From: Sediminitomix flava
GTDB taxonomy: Bacteria > Bacteroidota > Bacteroidia > Cytophagales > Flammeovirgaceae
Assembly: GCF_003149185.1 (NCBI RefSeq)
Contig: NZ_QGDO01000005.1
Coordinates: 62,001 to 126,000 of the forward strand
DNA length: 64,000 nucleotides
Direction: 5' to 3'
The position numbers and the translations under genes are program-made. Below, one piece after another: positions 53,560-62,015 of the stretch (the stretch's first letter is position 1; the number at the start of each line of letters is the position of its first letter). The notes below the pieces were generated by a model that searched no databases, was not told the DNA's origin, and saw only the letters and a list, made by a program, of their open reading frames with translations.

Positions 53560-54117
53560 ATGGAAAACCAATTTTTTAGTGAATTAAAGAGGTTAAAGTG
53601 GGGGGTATTATTTGCGACTTTAACAATTCTATACGGATTCGGTATGGGAGGCTTTTTCGGCGCGAATGAGAAAGCTATAAAGACACATTTAGCAGATGAA
53701 GGAAAAGCAGCTCTTGAAGTTCAATATAAAGGTGATGAAGCTGCTATGAATAAAGTTGTGTCAAAGTCATGGTCTTATTTTAAAAGATCACATTTACATG
53801 GTGGAGCAATTGGAGCAGCTTCTTTGGCTTTGATTTTATTATTAGGAGCAATGTACCGTAAGCCATTGTTAAGAACCGTTACTTCAATCGCTTTAGGATT
53901 TGGTGGTTTAGGTTATTCAGTATTCTGGATGTTAGCAGGTTTAACAGCTCCAGGTATAGGAGGGACTGGTGCTGCAAAAGATTCATTGGAATGGTTGGCT
54001 GTTCCTACTGCTTCTATGCTTTTGTTGGGGATTATCTCTGTAGTAGTATTAGTGGTGACAGAACTGTTTTTGACTTCTAGTGTAGTAGAGGAGAAATTGG
54101 AAGAGGTAGAAGCTTAA
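53560..54117 (+). CDS. Membrane protein of unknown function, 185 residues
   Basis: About four hydrophobic segments (roughly 14-32, 88-106, 112-133 and 148-170) with a cytosolic or periplasmic insertion near 33-80 (KAIKTHLADEGKAALEVQYKGDEAAM). A short conserved-looking RSHLHGGAIGAAS segment precedes the second segment; a His-x-His pair could bind metal or heme, but this is only a possibility. It follows the START-domain gene by 15 bases and shares its terminator. Confidence 0.7.
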   Translation: MENQFFSELKRLKWGVLFATLTILYGFGMGGFFGANEKAIKTHLADEGKAALEVQYKGDEAAMNKVVSKSWSYFKRSHLHGGAIGAASLALILLLGAMYRKPLLRTVTSIALGFGGLGYSVFWMLAGLTAPGIGGTGAAKDSLEWLAVPTASMLLLGIISVVVLVVTELFLTSSVVEEKLEEVEA

Positions 54118-54139
54118 AACAAGAGTTTTTAAAAACATA

Positions 54140-54185
54140 AAGGCTGATTAAATCTACGTATTAAGATTTAATCAGCCTTTTTTTA
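54140..54185. terminator. Bidirectional terminator
   Basis: A perfect 16-bp stem (AAGGCTGATTAAATCT and its complement) with an 8-base loop and seven T. The stop codon of spoVR lies at its edge. Confidence 0.9.
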
Positions 54186-55568
54186 GCTTTCTTCAACAGT
54201 AAAGTTTCCATCGCTGAAAGTACACCTTACACTACGATTGTCTACAGTTGTGTCTAAGACAATTGGATTTTTCCATAGTGTATGAATATGTTCAAGAGTT
54301 TTTCGAGTGTAATTCAATTCTAGTTCTCTTTCATCATATTCATGTTTCAGAATTAAGGTATTCTTTCTTGGATTTACTTCCTGAACTTTGATGATTGGTA
54401 TCGAGTTTGATCCAATATTTTTCAGTAAAGTGTTTTTTACTTTATTCCAACCATCATCATCAGCTACTTCACTGATCGTAATTCTAGTACCTCTTTGCTG
54501 ATATTCAAAAAGGTGTAATTCATCTGCCAGTTCTTGAGTTAAGAATCTTCTCAAGAATGAAATATCACGATCAACTGTTCTGACTTCAAAAATTTGAGGA
54601 TCAATATCATATTTGATCTGATGACCATCGCTCCCTGCCAATTTAGTGAAAATCGTATATCCAACATGATATGGATTGAGTCCACCTACATGGGGTCTGA
54701 TCACCTGATTATGTGATCTGATTAAATCCATATGCATATCTGCAGGTAGCTCTAATCGGTTTAGAATGGTGAAATGCCAAAAGCTAGCCCATCCTTCATT
54801 CATCACTTTTGTCTCCATCTGAGGTAGGAAATAAAGCGATTCTTTTTTAACCATATTCAGCAGATCTCTTTCCCAATCTTCTAAATACTTATTATTATCT
54901 GCAATAAAACCTAAAAGGTCTAGAACAGGGTCTGGCTCAAAATCATATTGTGTCCTAGAATCTTGAGGTTTTAAATGATCCCAAGGGTCTGGCTCTCTAT
55001 TTAAGTTCTTATAGAAGTTGTTTTTTTGTTCTTGTACATCTAAACTTTTTATCAAAAGATTTCTATCTGTTTGATAACGTATAGAGTGGGCTGCATCTAG
55101 AATACGCTCTACTTTTTCTATCCCAATACTTGGTGTCTCTATGTAACTTCGGACTCTATTTGAGTGTAGTCTGAACATTTCAAGAGCAAGTTCAGGTCTA
55201 GTATGAGAAAAGTGTATATTATTTTTGAAAAAGTCATTATGACCATAGACATGAGCCATTGTTAAAACCTGCATAGCCAATGGATTGTCAATCATTAAGT
55301 ATGCTAAGCAAGGGTTGGTGTTGATCACCATTTCATAAGCCAAACCAGACATACCCAATTTATACATGGTATGTTGCTTTTCGAAGGCTTTTCCGAAGCT
55401 CCAGTGCGGGTATCTAGTTGGCATACCTACATAGGATTGATACCCCAGCATGTCATGATAGTCACAAACTTCATACTCCTGAGGAAAGTAATCCAAGCCC
55501 ATTTCTTTAGCGATATTCTCAATCCTATCGTTCCATACTTTTAAATCGCTTAGTGTCCAGTTACTCAT
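54183..55568 (-). CDS. spoVR: SpoVR-family protein
   Basis: A 461-residue soluble protein of the SpoVR/YcgB family. Family segments include DYHDMLGYQSYVGMPTRYPHW, GLAYEMVINTNPCLAYL, VMNEGWASFWHF and GLNPYHVGYTIF. In this phylum it is the third gene of prkA-yeaH-spoVR. The biochemical function is not established; the conserved H and E residues suggest a metal-binding fold. It is 23 bases after yeaH, so the operon is tight here. SpoVR of Bacillus affects spore cortex, but non-spore-formers use the trio in stress or nitrogen starvation. Confidence 0.92.
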   Translation of the reverse strand: MSNWTLSDLKVWNDRIENIAKEMGLDYFPQEYEVCDYHDMLGYQSYVGMPTRYPHWSFGKAFEKQHTMYKLGMSGLAYEMVINTNPCLAYLMIDNPLAMQVLTMAHVYGHNDFFKNNIHFSHTRPELALEMFRLHSNRVRSYIETPSIGIEKVERILDAAHSIRYQTDRNLLIKSLDVQEQKNNFYKNLNREPDPWDHLKPQDSRTQYDFEPDPVLDLLGFIADNNKYLEDWERDLLNMVKKESLYFLPQMETKVMNEGWASFWHFTILNRLELPADMHMDLIRSHNQVIRPHVGGLNPYHVGYTIFTKLAGSDGHQIKYDIDPQIFEVRTVDRDISFLRRFLTQELADELHLFEYQQRGTRITISEVADDDGWNKVKNTLLKNIGSNSIPIIKVQEVNPRKNTLILKHEYDERELELNYTRKTLEHIHTLWKNPIVLDTTVDNRSVRCTFSDGNFTVEES

Positions 55569-55591
55569 GTGTTGGTTGTTTGAGTTCGTAA

Positions 55592-56749
55592 TTAATCATC
55601 CAATACGCCGTTTTTGTCAAGGGTTAAAAATTTCTTCAATGCAGGCCAGATGTTTTCTTTCGATCTGATTTTAAGTGCAATGAAATTCTCCTCATTAATA
55701 CGTTTGTATTCGTCAATCATACTAGACCACGAATAACTTGTATTGGGTTTTATTTCGCCATAACCAAATAGGTTACAGACTTGTGCTAGGGCAGTAGCAG
55801 CCTCAATTGCAGATTTGTTATCACTACTGAAGTTGTCTCCATCAGAGCAGTGGAATGCATAAATATTCCAGATAGCGGGATTATATCTTTGCTCAATAAT
55901 TTCGATTGCTTTTTTGTAACCTGATGAAATCATTGTACCACCAGATTCTACTTTATGGAAGAAATCCTTCTCGTTTACTTCTTTTGCTTCTGTGTGGTGA
56001 GCAATGAAAACAATCTCAGTATTGCGATATCTATTTTTTAAGAAGGTGTACAACAGAAAGTAGAAACTTCTAGCAAGGTATTTTTTGATTTGGTCCATCG
56101 AAGCCGAAGTATCCATGATGCAAAAAACTACAGCATTAGAGTTTTCTTTGATATCAATGGTCAGTCTTCTGTAGACCAAGTCATTATTGTGAAACGGGAA
56201 TGATTCATTTTCTTCGGGCTGTTGGGCTTTCATTCGTTTAATCCTGTTTATCATTGTTTTACGCTTTGATAAACGATTGCGGATTCCTTTTTTCTGATAG
56301 CCAAGTAGTTTGCGGAGTGTTTCAGCTTCAGTCTGGAAGAATTTTTTACGATCGAGGTCGGGAAGCTCAAGATCTTCAAACATCATGTTTACAGCTTCCT
56401 CTATGGTGATTTCAGTTTCGTAAATATCTTCTCCAGGAGAATTCCCAGCTTCACCAATTCCTTTTTGTCCGCCTTTCTGGCGGTTATCTTGAATTACTTG
56501 CCCTTTTTTTTCCTGTCCAGTTCCTTGTGCAGCCCCTTTCTCATTTTTTCCGAATACAAACTGGTATTCTTTTACTCCTTTTATAGGGACTTTAATTTTT
56601 TTATTTCGATTCTGTCCAATGATTGCTTCTTCGGCAATAATATCAGCAATGCCGTCTTTTATTTTTTTTCGAACGAGTTCTTTGTGTCTTTGTCTGTCAG
56701 AAGCGGATCTATCTCTTTTTTGGGTACTATAATCTCTGAAAATAGCCAT
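55592..56749 (-). CDS. yeaH: DUF444/YeaH-YhbH family protein (von Willebrand-type)
   Basis: A 385-residue protein beginning IFRDYSTQKRDRSASDRQRHKELVRK with a Lys/Gly-rich segment, then a vWA-like domain: FCIMDTSASMDQIKKYL carries the MIDAS-like D-x-S-x-S site, and FHKVESGGTMISSG and AFHCSDGDNFSSD follow. Members work with PrkA and SpoVR. The order prkA, yeaH, spoVR on one strand is the known arrangement in many bacteria. The gap to prkA is 111 bases, with a small ATTGCC/GGCAAT hairpin. Confidence 0.93.
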   Translation of the reverse strand: MAIFRDYSTQKRDRSASDRQRHKELVRKKIKDGIADIIAEEAIIGQNRNKKIKVPIKGVKEYQFVFGKNEKGAAQGTGQEKKGQVIQDNRQKGGQKGIGEAGNSPGEDIYETEITIEEAVNMMFEDLELPDLDRKKFFQTEAETLRKLLGYQKKGIRNRLSKRKTMINRIKRMKAQQPEENESFPFHNNDLVYRRLTIDIKENSNAVVFCIMDTSASMDQIKKYLARSFYFLLYTFLKNRYRNTEIVFIAHHTEAKEVNEKDFFHKVESGGTMISSGYKKAIEIIEQRYNPAIWNIYAFHCSDGDNFSSDNKSAIEAATALAQVCNLFGYGEIKPNTSYSWSSMIDEYKRINEENFIALKIRSKENIWPALKKFLTLDKNGVLDD

Positions 56750-56860
56750 TGTTTATGGGATTAAAAGGAAAGACAGTTGAACCTAAGAACTACTGCCTTT
56801 TCCCTGCTACTTATTGCCAAAGGCAATGAAAATGTATCTTATGCCATAGAAATCATTATT

Positions 56861-58798
56861 CTATTCTTTCCATAAATTATTGGCTGCAAAACTCAACACA
56901 GCTTCACAGCTTTCTTCGTTGTAACCACTTTGGATAAGTTGTTTCACCATGGCATTGTATTTATCCTGTTGTTTTTTGTCTCTTGTTTTAGACTTAAGGA
57001 TAATACGAGTGATATCTTTCACAGAAGCCATCAATTTACGCTCGATAGCCTCTTTCAATGGTTCGTAACTCTTATACGTCAATGAGCCTTCTCTACGCAA
57101 GATGTGAGTGATGTAACTCATTACATCCTGTCTGAATCCATCAGAAGCAGTACCAGTAATACCGATTTGCTCTTCAATAGAAGCCAAGAATTTTACATCT
57201 GGGTCAAGCTCTTCTTTTTTAGAATTGATGACTTTACTCTTTAATACATAAGCCTCAACATGGTCAAGGTAGTTTTGGAATAAAGTTTCAGCTTGTTCTT
57301 CATAGGCGTGAACGAAAGCTTTCGTGATGTCATTTTCAAGCATTTTAAGGTATTCCTTATACAGAATATCCTTCAAAATATGCATGTATCTTTCTTTTAC
57401 ATCCTCAGCTAAAGGCTCTTCCTTCAGTTTGTGTTGTAAAGAGTCTAAAACTGAAATTGGATGGATTGTATTCGTTTCACTATCTGAAAGTGAGTTGTCC
57501 AATGCTTTCATGATGAAACGAGTAGAAATACCGTTCATACCTTCATCAGCATGTTCTTCTTTCAACTCTTGAACATTGATGTGTTTGGTTTGACCTTTTT
57601 CAGTAACCTCATCACCATTGTAAAGCTTCAATTTCGTAAGAATGTCACACTTAGCAGTTGGTTTCAAGCGAGTCATGATCGCAAACATTGAAGCAATGCT
57701 TAAAGTATGAGGAGCTATATGAGCATTGAAGTCTGACTTCTTAATGATTTTCTCATAAATTTTGATTTCCTCAGATAGTTCCAGTACATAAGGAACTTCA
57801 ATCTTTACAATACGGTCTAAGATAGCTTCATTTGTATGATCTGCTTTAAACTTATTCCATTCTGCCTCATTTGAGTGAGCTAGAATCACTCCATCAAAAT
57901 AGATCATTCCATGTTTACCAGGAGCAGGAATTGCTTTTTCTTGCGTAGCAGTCAGCATGACGTGAAGATATTCTATCTCATTTTTGAATACCTCAATAAA
58001 CTCAACCATACCTCTGTTACCCGCATTGAATGCACCGTTTAATGTTAGCACTCTAGGGTCATCTTCTGAGTATTTGTCCATCTTAGAGATGTCCTCAGAA
58101 CCGATGAGTACTGAAGTATCTTGGTTATTTGGATCAACAGGAGGAACAACCCCAATACCCTTTCTACTGTTTACACTAAAACTAAAGGTTGAGACATTGA
58201 ATTTTGTAAAGTCTCCACCAAATTCATTGTCTAGTCTGTATTGTGTTATCGGGTCAAGTGTACCTTCTATTTCTATACCTAAGATTTCTTCAATTTCAGG
58301 CCTTAATTCTTTTGGTATTGCACATAATGGATTTACATGCATTGGTGACCCTTCCAAATAATAGATTGGTTTAGAAAACTCTAGACCTTTTTTAAGCTTT
58401 TCGATAAGAGATGATTTACCCGCTCCAACAGGTCCTACAAGGAATAATACTTGGCGACTCTCTTCCCCTTTCAAAGAAGCGGAATGGAAGTAACGCACAA
58501 GCTTTTGAAGTACTTGTTCAATTCCGAAGAACTCTTTATTAAAGAAGTTGTAGCTCTTAATTTTTGTGTTGCCAAATACACGTCTTAATCGAGAATCTTT
58601 TTCAGTATCTAATACATCGTGCCCTTCACCTGTAATAGCCTTGAACATTCTCATGTGGGCAAGGTCAGCAACTGATTTATCTTTCTTTACCATTTCTAGA
58701 AAGTCTAGAAAAGGCATTGATGCTGATGTTTGGGTTTGTCTTTGCTGATACTCGTTAAATAGCTTTTTAAAATCGTTCTTGCTCATATCTTTTTTCAT
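56861..58798 (-). CDS. prkA: PrkA serine protein kinase (AAA+ type)
   Basis: A 645-residue protein. The AAA+ part has the P-loop LVGPVGAGKSSLIEKL (about 120-136) and family segments EGSPMHVNPLCAIP, GNRGMVEFIEVFKN and SNEAEWNKFKAD; the C-terminal part (about 400 on) contains the PrkA helical domain. PrkA enzymes in this operon are linked to stress signalling; some members act as AAA+ proteases or ATPases rather than kinases. It is the first gene of prkA-yeaH-spoVR, with a 556-base gene-free stretch upstream, probably holding a regulated promoter. I found no sigma-54 or TAnnTTTG box. Confidence 0.95.
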   Translation of the reverse strand: MKKDMSKNDFKKLFNEYQQRQTQTSASMPFLDFLEMVKKDKSVADLAHMRMFKAITGEGHDVLDTEKDSRLRRVFGNTKIKSYNFFNKEFFGIEQVLQKLVRYFHSASLKGEESRQVLFLVGPVGAGKSSLIEKLKKGLEFSKPIYYLEGSPMHVNPLCAIPKELRPEIEEILGIEIEGTLDPITQYRLDNEFGGDFTKFNVSTFSFSVNSRKGIGVVPPVDPNNQDTSVLIGSEDISKMDKYSEDDPRVLTLNGAFNAGNRGMVEFIEVFKNEIEYLHVMLTATQEKAIPAPGKHGMIYFDGVILAHSNEAEWNKFKADHTNEAILDRIVKIEVPYVLELSEEIKIYEKIIKKSDFNAHIAPHTLSIASMFAIMTRLKPTAKCDILTKLKLYNGDEVTEKGQTKHINVQELKEEHADEGMNGISTRFIMKALDNSLSDSETNTIHPISVLDSLQHKLKEEPLAEDVKERYMHILKDILYKEYLKMLENDITKAFVHAYEEQAETLFQNYLDHVEAYVLKSKVINSKKEELDPDVKFLASIEEQIGITGTASDGFRQDVMSYITHILRREGSLTYKSYEPLKEAIERKLMASVKDITRIILKSKTRDKKQQDKYNAMVKQLIQSGYNEESCEAVLSFAANNLWKE

Positions 58799-59354
58799 TA
58801 TGGGTTCAGGAGTTATAGCTAGATTTTCAATGAGAATGAGTCCTCTAACCTCTATCGGGCTGTTTCTTTAATTGTATGGGTACACAATGCGTATTTATAC
58901 ACCAAATAATGTAAAACTTCAGCGTTTTAGATACCTTCTGAAATCAAATTATGAAGTATAGTTTCTACTTATGCTGTTTAAATCGAATATAACTATTTAT
59001 GCGAACTATCTCATGAGTAGACTTGGAACAAGTTCGAATATCACAAATAGTCACTTCTTAAAGTATAAAAGTGATAACAGTTGATGTAGATGAAAGCTAG
59101 TACAATGTTAGAAACAGTTAGTTCACTATTACTTTACTGTTAATGTAAATTTCAGGTTTTAAAATATTAGAAAATTATGATTTTAATTTTGAAGCGAAAT
59201 TCAAGCAATTGTCTGATTAGAAGAAAGATTTAAAACCTTTTTAGCTATTCAAAACAATATTGATCTCTTTCTCATTTTCTAAGAATATTTACACCCAAAT
59301 CTTTCAGATAAGTATGTTTTTTTAGTTTTTTGAAGCATCATTTTTTACTAAAAA
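58799..59354. other. Gene-free stretch of 556 bases upstream of prkA
   Basis: Only short open frames (about 24 codons) and no strong hairpin. No clear Bacteroidota -7/-33 pair, sigma-54 site or known riboswitch was found by eye. It separates the divergent prkA operon and the MobA-like gene, so it must hold at least two promoters, possibly of alternative-sigma type. Its length and lack of genes are unusual for this gene-dense window. Confidence 0.5.
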
Positions 59355-60458
59355 ATGCAAAATTCCCTCTTCATTAACCCAAACAGAAATAGCAAAATCA
59401 TGCTACCTCTTTTAAACGATTCACAAGAGAAGACAACAAGAGATACACCTTCTAATTGGTTAGGTGTTTTAGGTCCAAATATAGCTGTCAATAAAAATTG
59501 GATAGAGCGAATAGTACAATGTTTTCATGGTTATGAACTTGGAACAGTACTGTTGGGCGATGAGGAGAAAAGCAATGAAATAAGTCCTCCGCTTAAATTA
59601 AAGTGTAGTGAGAATATTCAATCTTTTTCGATTGACTTTGCTGGTGAATTGAATAATCAACGCTTAAGAAATTTAAGTAAAGGGCTTGATCTACTGCTTT
59701 TAGATGCTTTATCATTTCGTGTGGAAAAGCAGATTGTGATCATAGATACTGCAAACAGTAAAAACTTTAAATATTTAGATAAAATAAGAGAGCCTTGGGT
59801 GTTTATACTTTCAAGCGGGAATAAAGAGATGCCGAAGGAATTACGATTCTTACAAGAGAAGTATAAACGGGTTCCGACTATAAAGTCAGATGAATTGGAT
59901 TTTATGGTAAAATTAATTGAAGCTAAAGTATTTAATTTCAATGCAGGACTTAAGACTGTAATTATTGGGGATGACAGTAAGGATGAATCTGAAGAATACA
60001 CGAAAGCGATAAGCAGTTATGAGAAAGTAAAATCATTCTGTGAAGAAGTTTATTTCATTCCTAAAAGCGGACTAGAAAATAAATATGGAGAAGTTTCGAG
60101 CTGTATCGAGAATCAGTTTTCTAATATGAAAGTACTCGGGAAAATCTTAAGTGCTTTTATGCATGATCGAAACTCCGCTTGGTTAGTTTTATCTTCAAAC
60201 CTTGTTGAGTTAAATGAATATACGCTAAGGCTACTCCTAAGCCAGAGAGTGAAACATAAAAATGCGAGTGTATTTTATAGTATGACCGCAAATCAGTACT
60301 TACCCGATTTTTGTATTTGGGAACCGAAGTCATTTTCATTGCTTTTGGATAGTGTGTATTACAGTGACCTAGAACTGGCCGATTCTTTACCCGAAATGGA
60401 TATAAAACATATTGAACTGCCAGACTTGAGTGAACTTGATACACCAAATATCTTTTAA
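59355..60458 (+). CDS. Degenerate MobA-like nucleotidyltransferase (probable pseudoenzyme)
   Basis: A 367-residue protein without signal peptide. Its layout matches Bacteroidota proteins with an N-terminal extension fused to a MobA-type NTP-transferase: LDLLLLDALSFRVEKQIVIID (111-131), then a C-terminal half with LGKILSAFMHDRNSAWLVL (261-279), LRLLLSQR and CIWEPKSF (320-327). Two signatures are lost. The GGxSxRMG nucleotide loop, expected near 200-212, reads TVIIGDDSKDESEEY, and the metal-binding Asp of the usual ACDLP motif is Asn282 (SSNL). So catalysis is unlikely and a regulatory role is more probable. The family link is from memory and needs a search. The start ATG 59355 is close to a T-rich upstream region. 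Confidence 0.5.
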   Translation: MQNSLFINPNRNSKIMLPLLNDSQEKTTRDTPSNWLGVLGPNIAVNKNWIERIVQCFHGYELGTVLLGDEEKSNEISPPLKLKCSENIQSFSIDFAGELNNQRLRNLSKGLDLLLLDALSFRVEKQIVIIDTANSKNFKYLDKIREPWVFILSSGNKEMPKELRFLQEKYKRVPTIKSDELDFMVKLIEAKVFNFNAGLKTVIIGDDSKDESEEYTKAISSYEKVKSFCEEVYFIPKSGLENKYGEVSSCIENQFSNMKVLGKILSAFMHDRNSAWLVLSSNLVELNEYTLRLLLSQRVKHKNASVFYSMTANQYLPDFCIWEPKSFSLLLDSVYYSDLELADSLPEMDIKHIELPDLSELDTPNIF

Positions 60459-60653
60459 AGATTTTCTCATTTTAAATTAGAAACATACGTGAGAGCATTC
60501 TTCAAGTAATTTAATCTCCGATATTTAATTTTTTTGATGATCTTGTAGTAAGTTTCCAAAAACAAACTTATTCAGAACCACAGAAACATAGCATAGAATT
60601 ATCCATTTCAAATAACCTTCTAGGCTTTACTTTTTGTTATAAATGTTTGAGAT

Positions 60654-61448
60654 ATGTTAATGATGAAAGAAAGAGGAGTCCTTAGTCGTGAAAACTATAT
60701 AGAAAAGCTTGAAGCAATTGCACGCTACTTTCCAGCTGTTCAAAAACAGGGGAGCAATGCAATTGTTAAAGTTGAAAGCCCAGAATCAAATAGCTATTTA
60801 AATCAAGCTATCATCAGAGAAATTCATCCTTCAGATACTACTCAAAATGTAGATTCTATCCTGGAGTTTTTAGATCATAAAGACAAGCAATTTACTTTAT
60901 GGTGTTGGGAGAATGATATGTCCGAAGTTTTACTAGAGCATATCAGACTTTATAAGTTTAAGAATCAGGATGTGTTTTCTACTTTGATGGCAGAAGTGAA
61001 ACATATACATTTTGACTTTCACCTGCTTGAAGGCTTTGAATTCAAAATGGTGAATACACAAGAAGAACTAAAAGCTTTTGCGGAAGTTCATTGTGAACTA
61101 GAATCAGATAGCCAAAGAAAAGAAGACTTGAGAAATTTTTATCTAAAGCTTGAAAAAGTAGAGGTGGATAAAATTCCTCATTTCGAATTGTTTTATGGGG
61201 CATACGAAGGAGAGATCATTGCTGTTGCAAATATGTTCTACAACGAAAGTGTAGTTGGTATCTATGACTTTTTAGTGAAAGAAAACTTTAGAAATGATGC
61301 AGTCTTTCCAGTTACTTTCAAACATTTATTGTTAGAAGCTCGAAAATCTGGAATTCCGAATTGTGTACTTCAAGTGCCGATAGCATTAAAAGATAAATTT
61401 GTGAAGTATGGTTTTAATGAGGTGAGCAGAGTCATGCGTTTCTCCTAA
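60654..61448 (+). CDS. GNAT-fold acetyltransferase-like protein
   Basis: A 264-residue cytosolic protein. The C-terminal 110 residues look like a GNAT fold: FELFYGAYEGEIIAVANMFY, VGIYDFLVKENFRNDAVFPV and FKHLLLEARKSGIPNCVLQV, ending YGFNEVSRVMRF. The usual acetyl-CoA loop (Q/RxxGxG/A) is poorly conserved here, as FRNDAV, so activity is uncertain. The N-terminal half is of unknown fold. Two early ATG codons (60654 and 60660) could be used. The gene follows the MobA-like gene by 195 bases and ends in a strong terminator. Confidence 0.65.
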   Translation: MLMMKERGVLSRENYIEKLEAIARYFPAVQKQGSNAIVKVESPESNSYLNQAIIREIHPSDTTQNVDSILEFLDHKDKQFTLWCWENDMSEVLLEHIRLYKFKNQDVFSTLMAEVKHIHFDFHLLEGFEFKMVNTQEELKAFAEVHCELESDSQRKEDLRNFYLKLEKVEVDKIPHFELFYGAYEGEIIAVANMFYNESVVGIYDFLVKENFRNDAVFPVTFKHLLLEARKSGIPNCVLQVPIALKDKFVKYGFNEVSRVMRFS

Positions 61449-61470
61449 AAATCAATTTCGTTTTACATAT

Positions 61471-61511
61471 AAAAAGCTGAAGTTTCATTCTTGAGACTTC
61501 AGCTTTTTTCA
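61471..61511 (+). terminator. Terminator after the GNAT-like gene
   Basis: AAAAAGCTGAAGT pairs with ACTTCAGCTTTTT, followed by T run. It separates that gene from the nuo cluster. Confidence 0.9.
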
Positions 61512-61605
61512 TTTAAACCCTTACGGAAAAAGATATTTATTTGGACAAATTATAAACAATAATCGGTGGGAGCTGTTGAAAATAAAATTCTATTTCTCTA
61601 TCAAA

Positions 61606-61638
61606 TTGATAGATTTTTAATATTTGTAAATATATTTG
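61606..61638 (+). promoter_or_regulatory. Bacteroidota-type promoter of the nuoK-nuoL cluster
   Basis: TTG at 61606-61608, 22 bases, then TATATTTG at 61631-61638, about 37 bases before the nuoK ATG. It matches the phylum consensus and shows that nuoK starts its own transcript. Confidence 0.65.
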
Positions 61639-61674
61639 AGTAATTTTTCAAAGAAGTTATAAGAAGATTACAAT

Positions 61675-61977
61675 ATGATCCCTATAGAGTATTTCACCTA
61701 TATTAGTGGGTTTCTTTTTTGCATTGGCTTGACAATCACAATTGTAAAGAAAAACCTTATTGTGGTTCTGATGGGAGCTGAGCTGATGTTGAATGCCGCA
61801 AATATCAATTTTGTAGCTTTTAGTAGAGGTGATGCCGAGTTAGGAGGGCAAATTATGACCATTTTTATTATGGTGATTGCTGCTGCTGAAGTTACAGTGG
61901 CTTTAGCGATTATAATTAAGCTTTTCGAAAATTACAAAACTGTGTCTATCAACCGTATTAATGAATTGAAAGGCTAA
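61675..61977 (+). CDS. nuoK: NADH-quinone oxidoreductase subunit K
   Basis: A 100-residue, three-helix membrane subunit of complex I. It has IGLTITIVKKNLIVVLMGAEL, with the membrane Glu (AEL), and MLNAANINFVAFSR, as expected of NuoK, and ends with the usual short hydrophilic tail. It lies in the proton-pumping arm. nuoL follows 38 bases later. Normally nuoJ precedes nuoK, but here a terminator and a promoter lie just upstream, so the rest of the nuo genes are elsewhere or downstream. Confidence 0.95.
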   Translation: MIPIEYFTYISGFLFCIGLTITIVKKNLIVVLMGAELMLNAANINFVAFSRGDAELGGQIMTIFIMVIAAAEVTVALAIIIKLFENYKTVSINRINELKG

Positions 61978-62015
61978 AAACAATCATACTTCTGTTATTC
62001 TAAAATCAAGGAACA

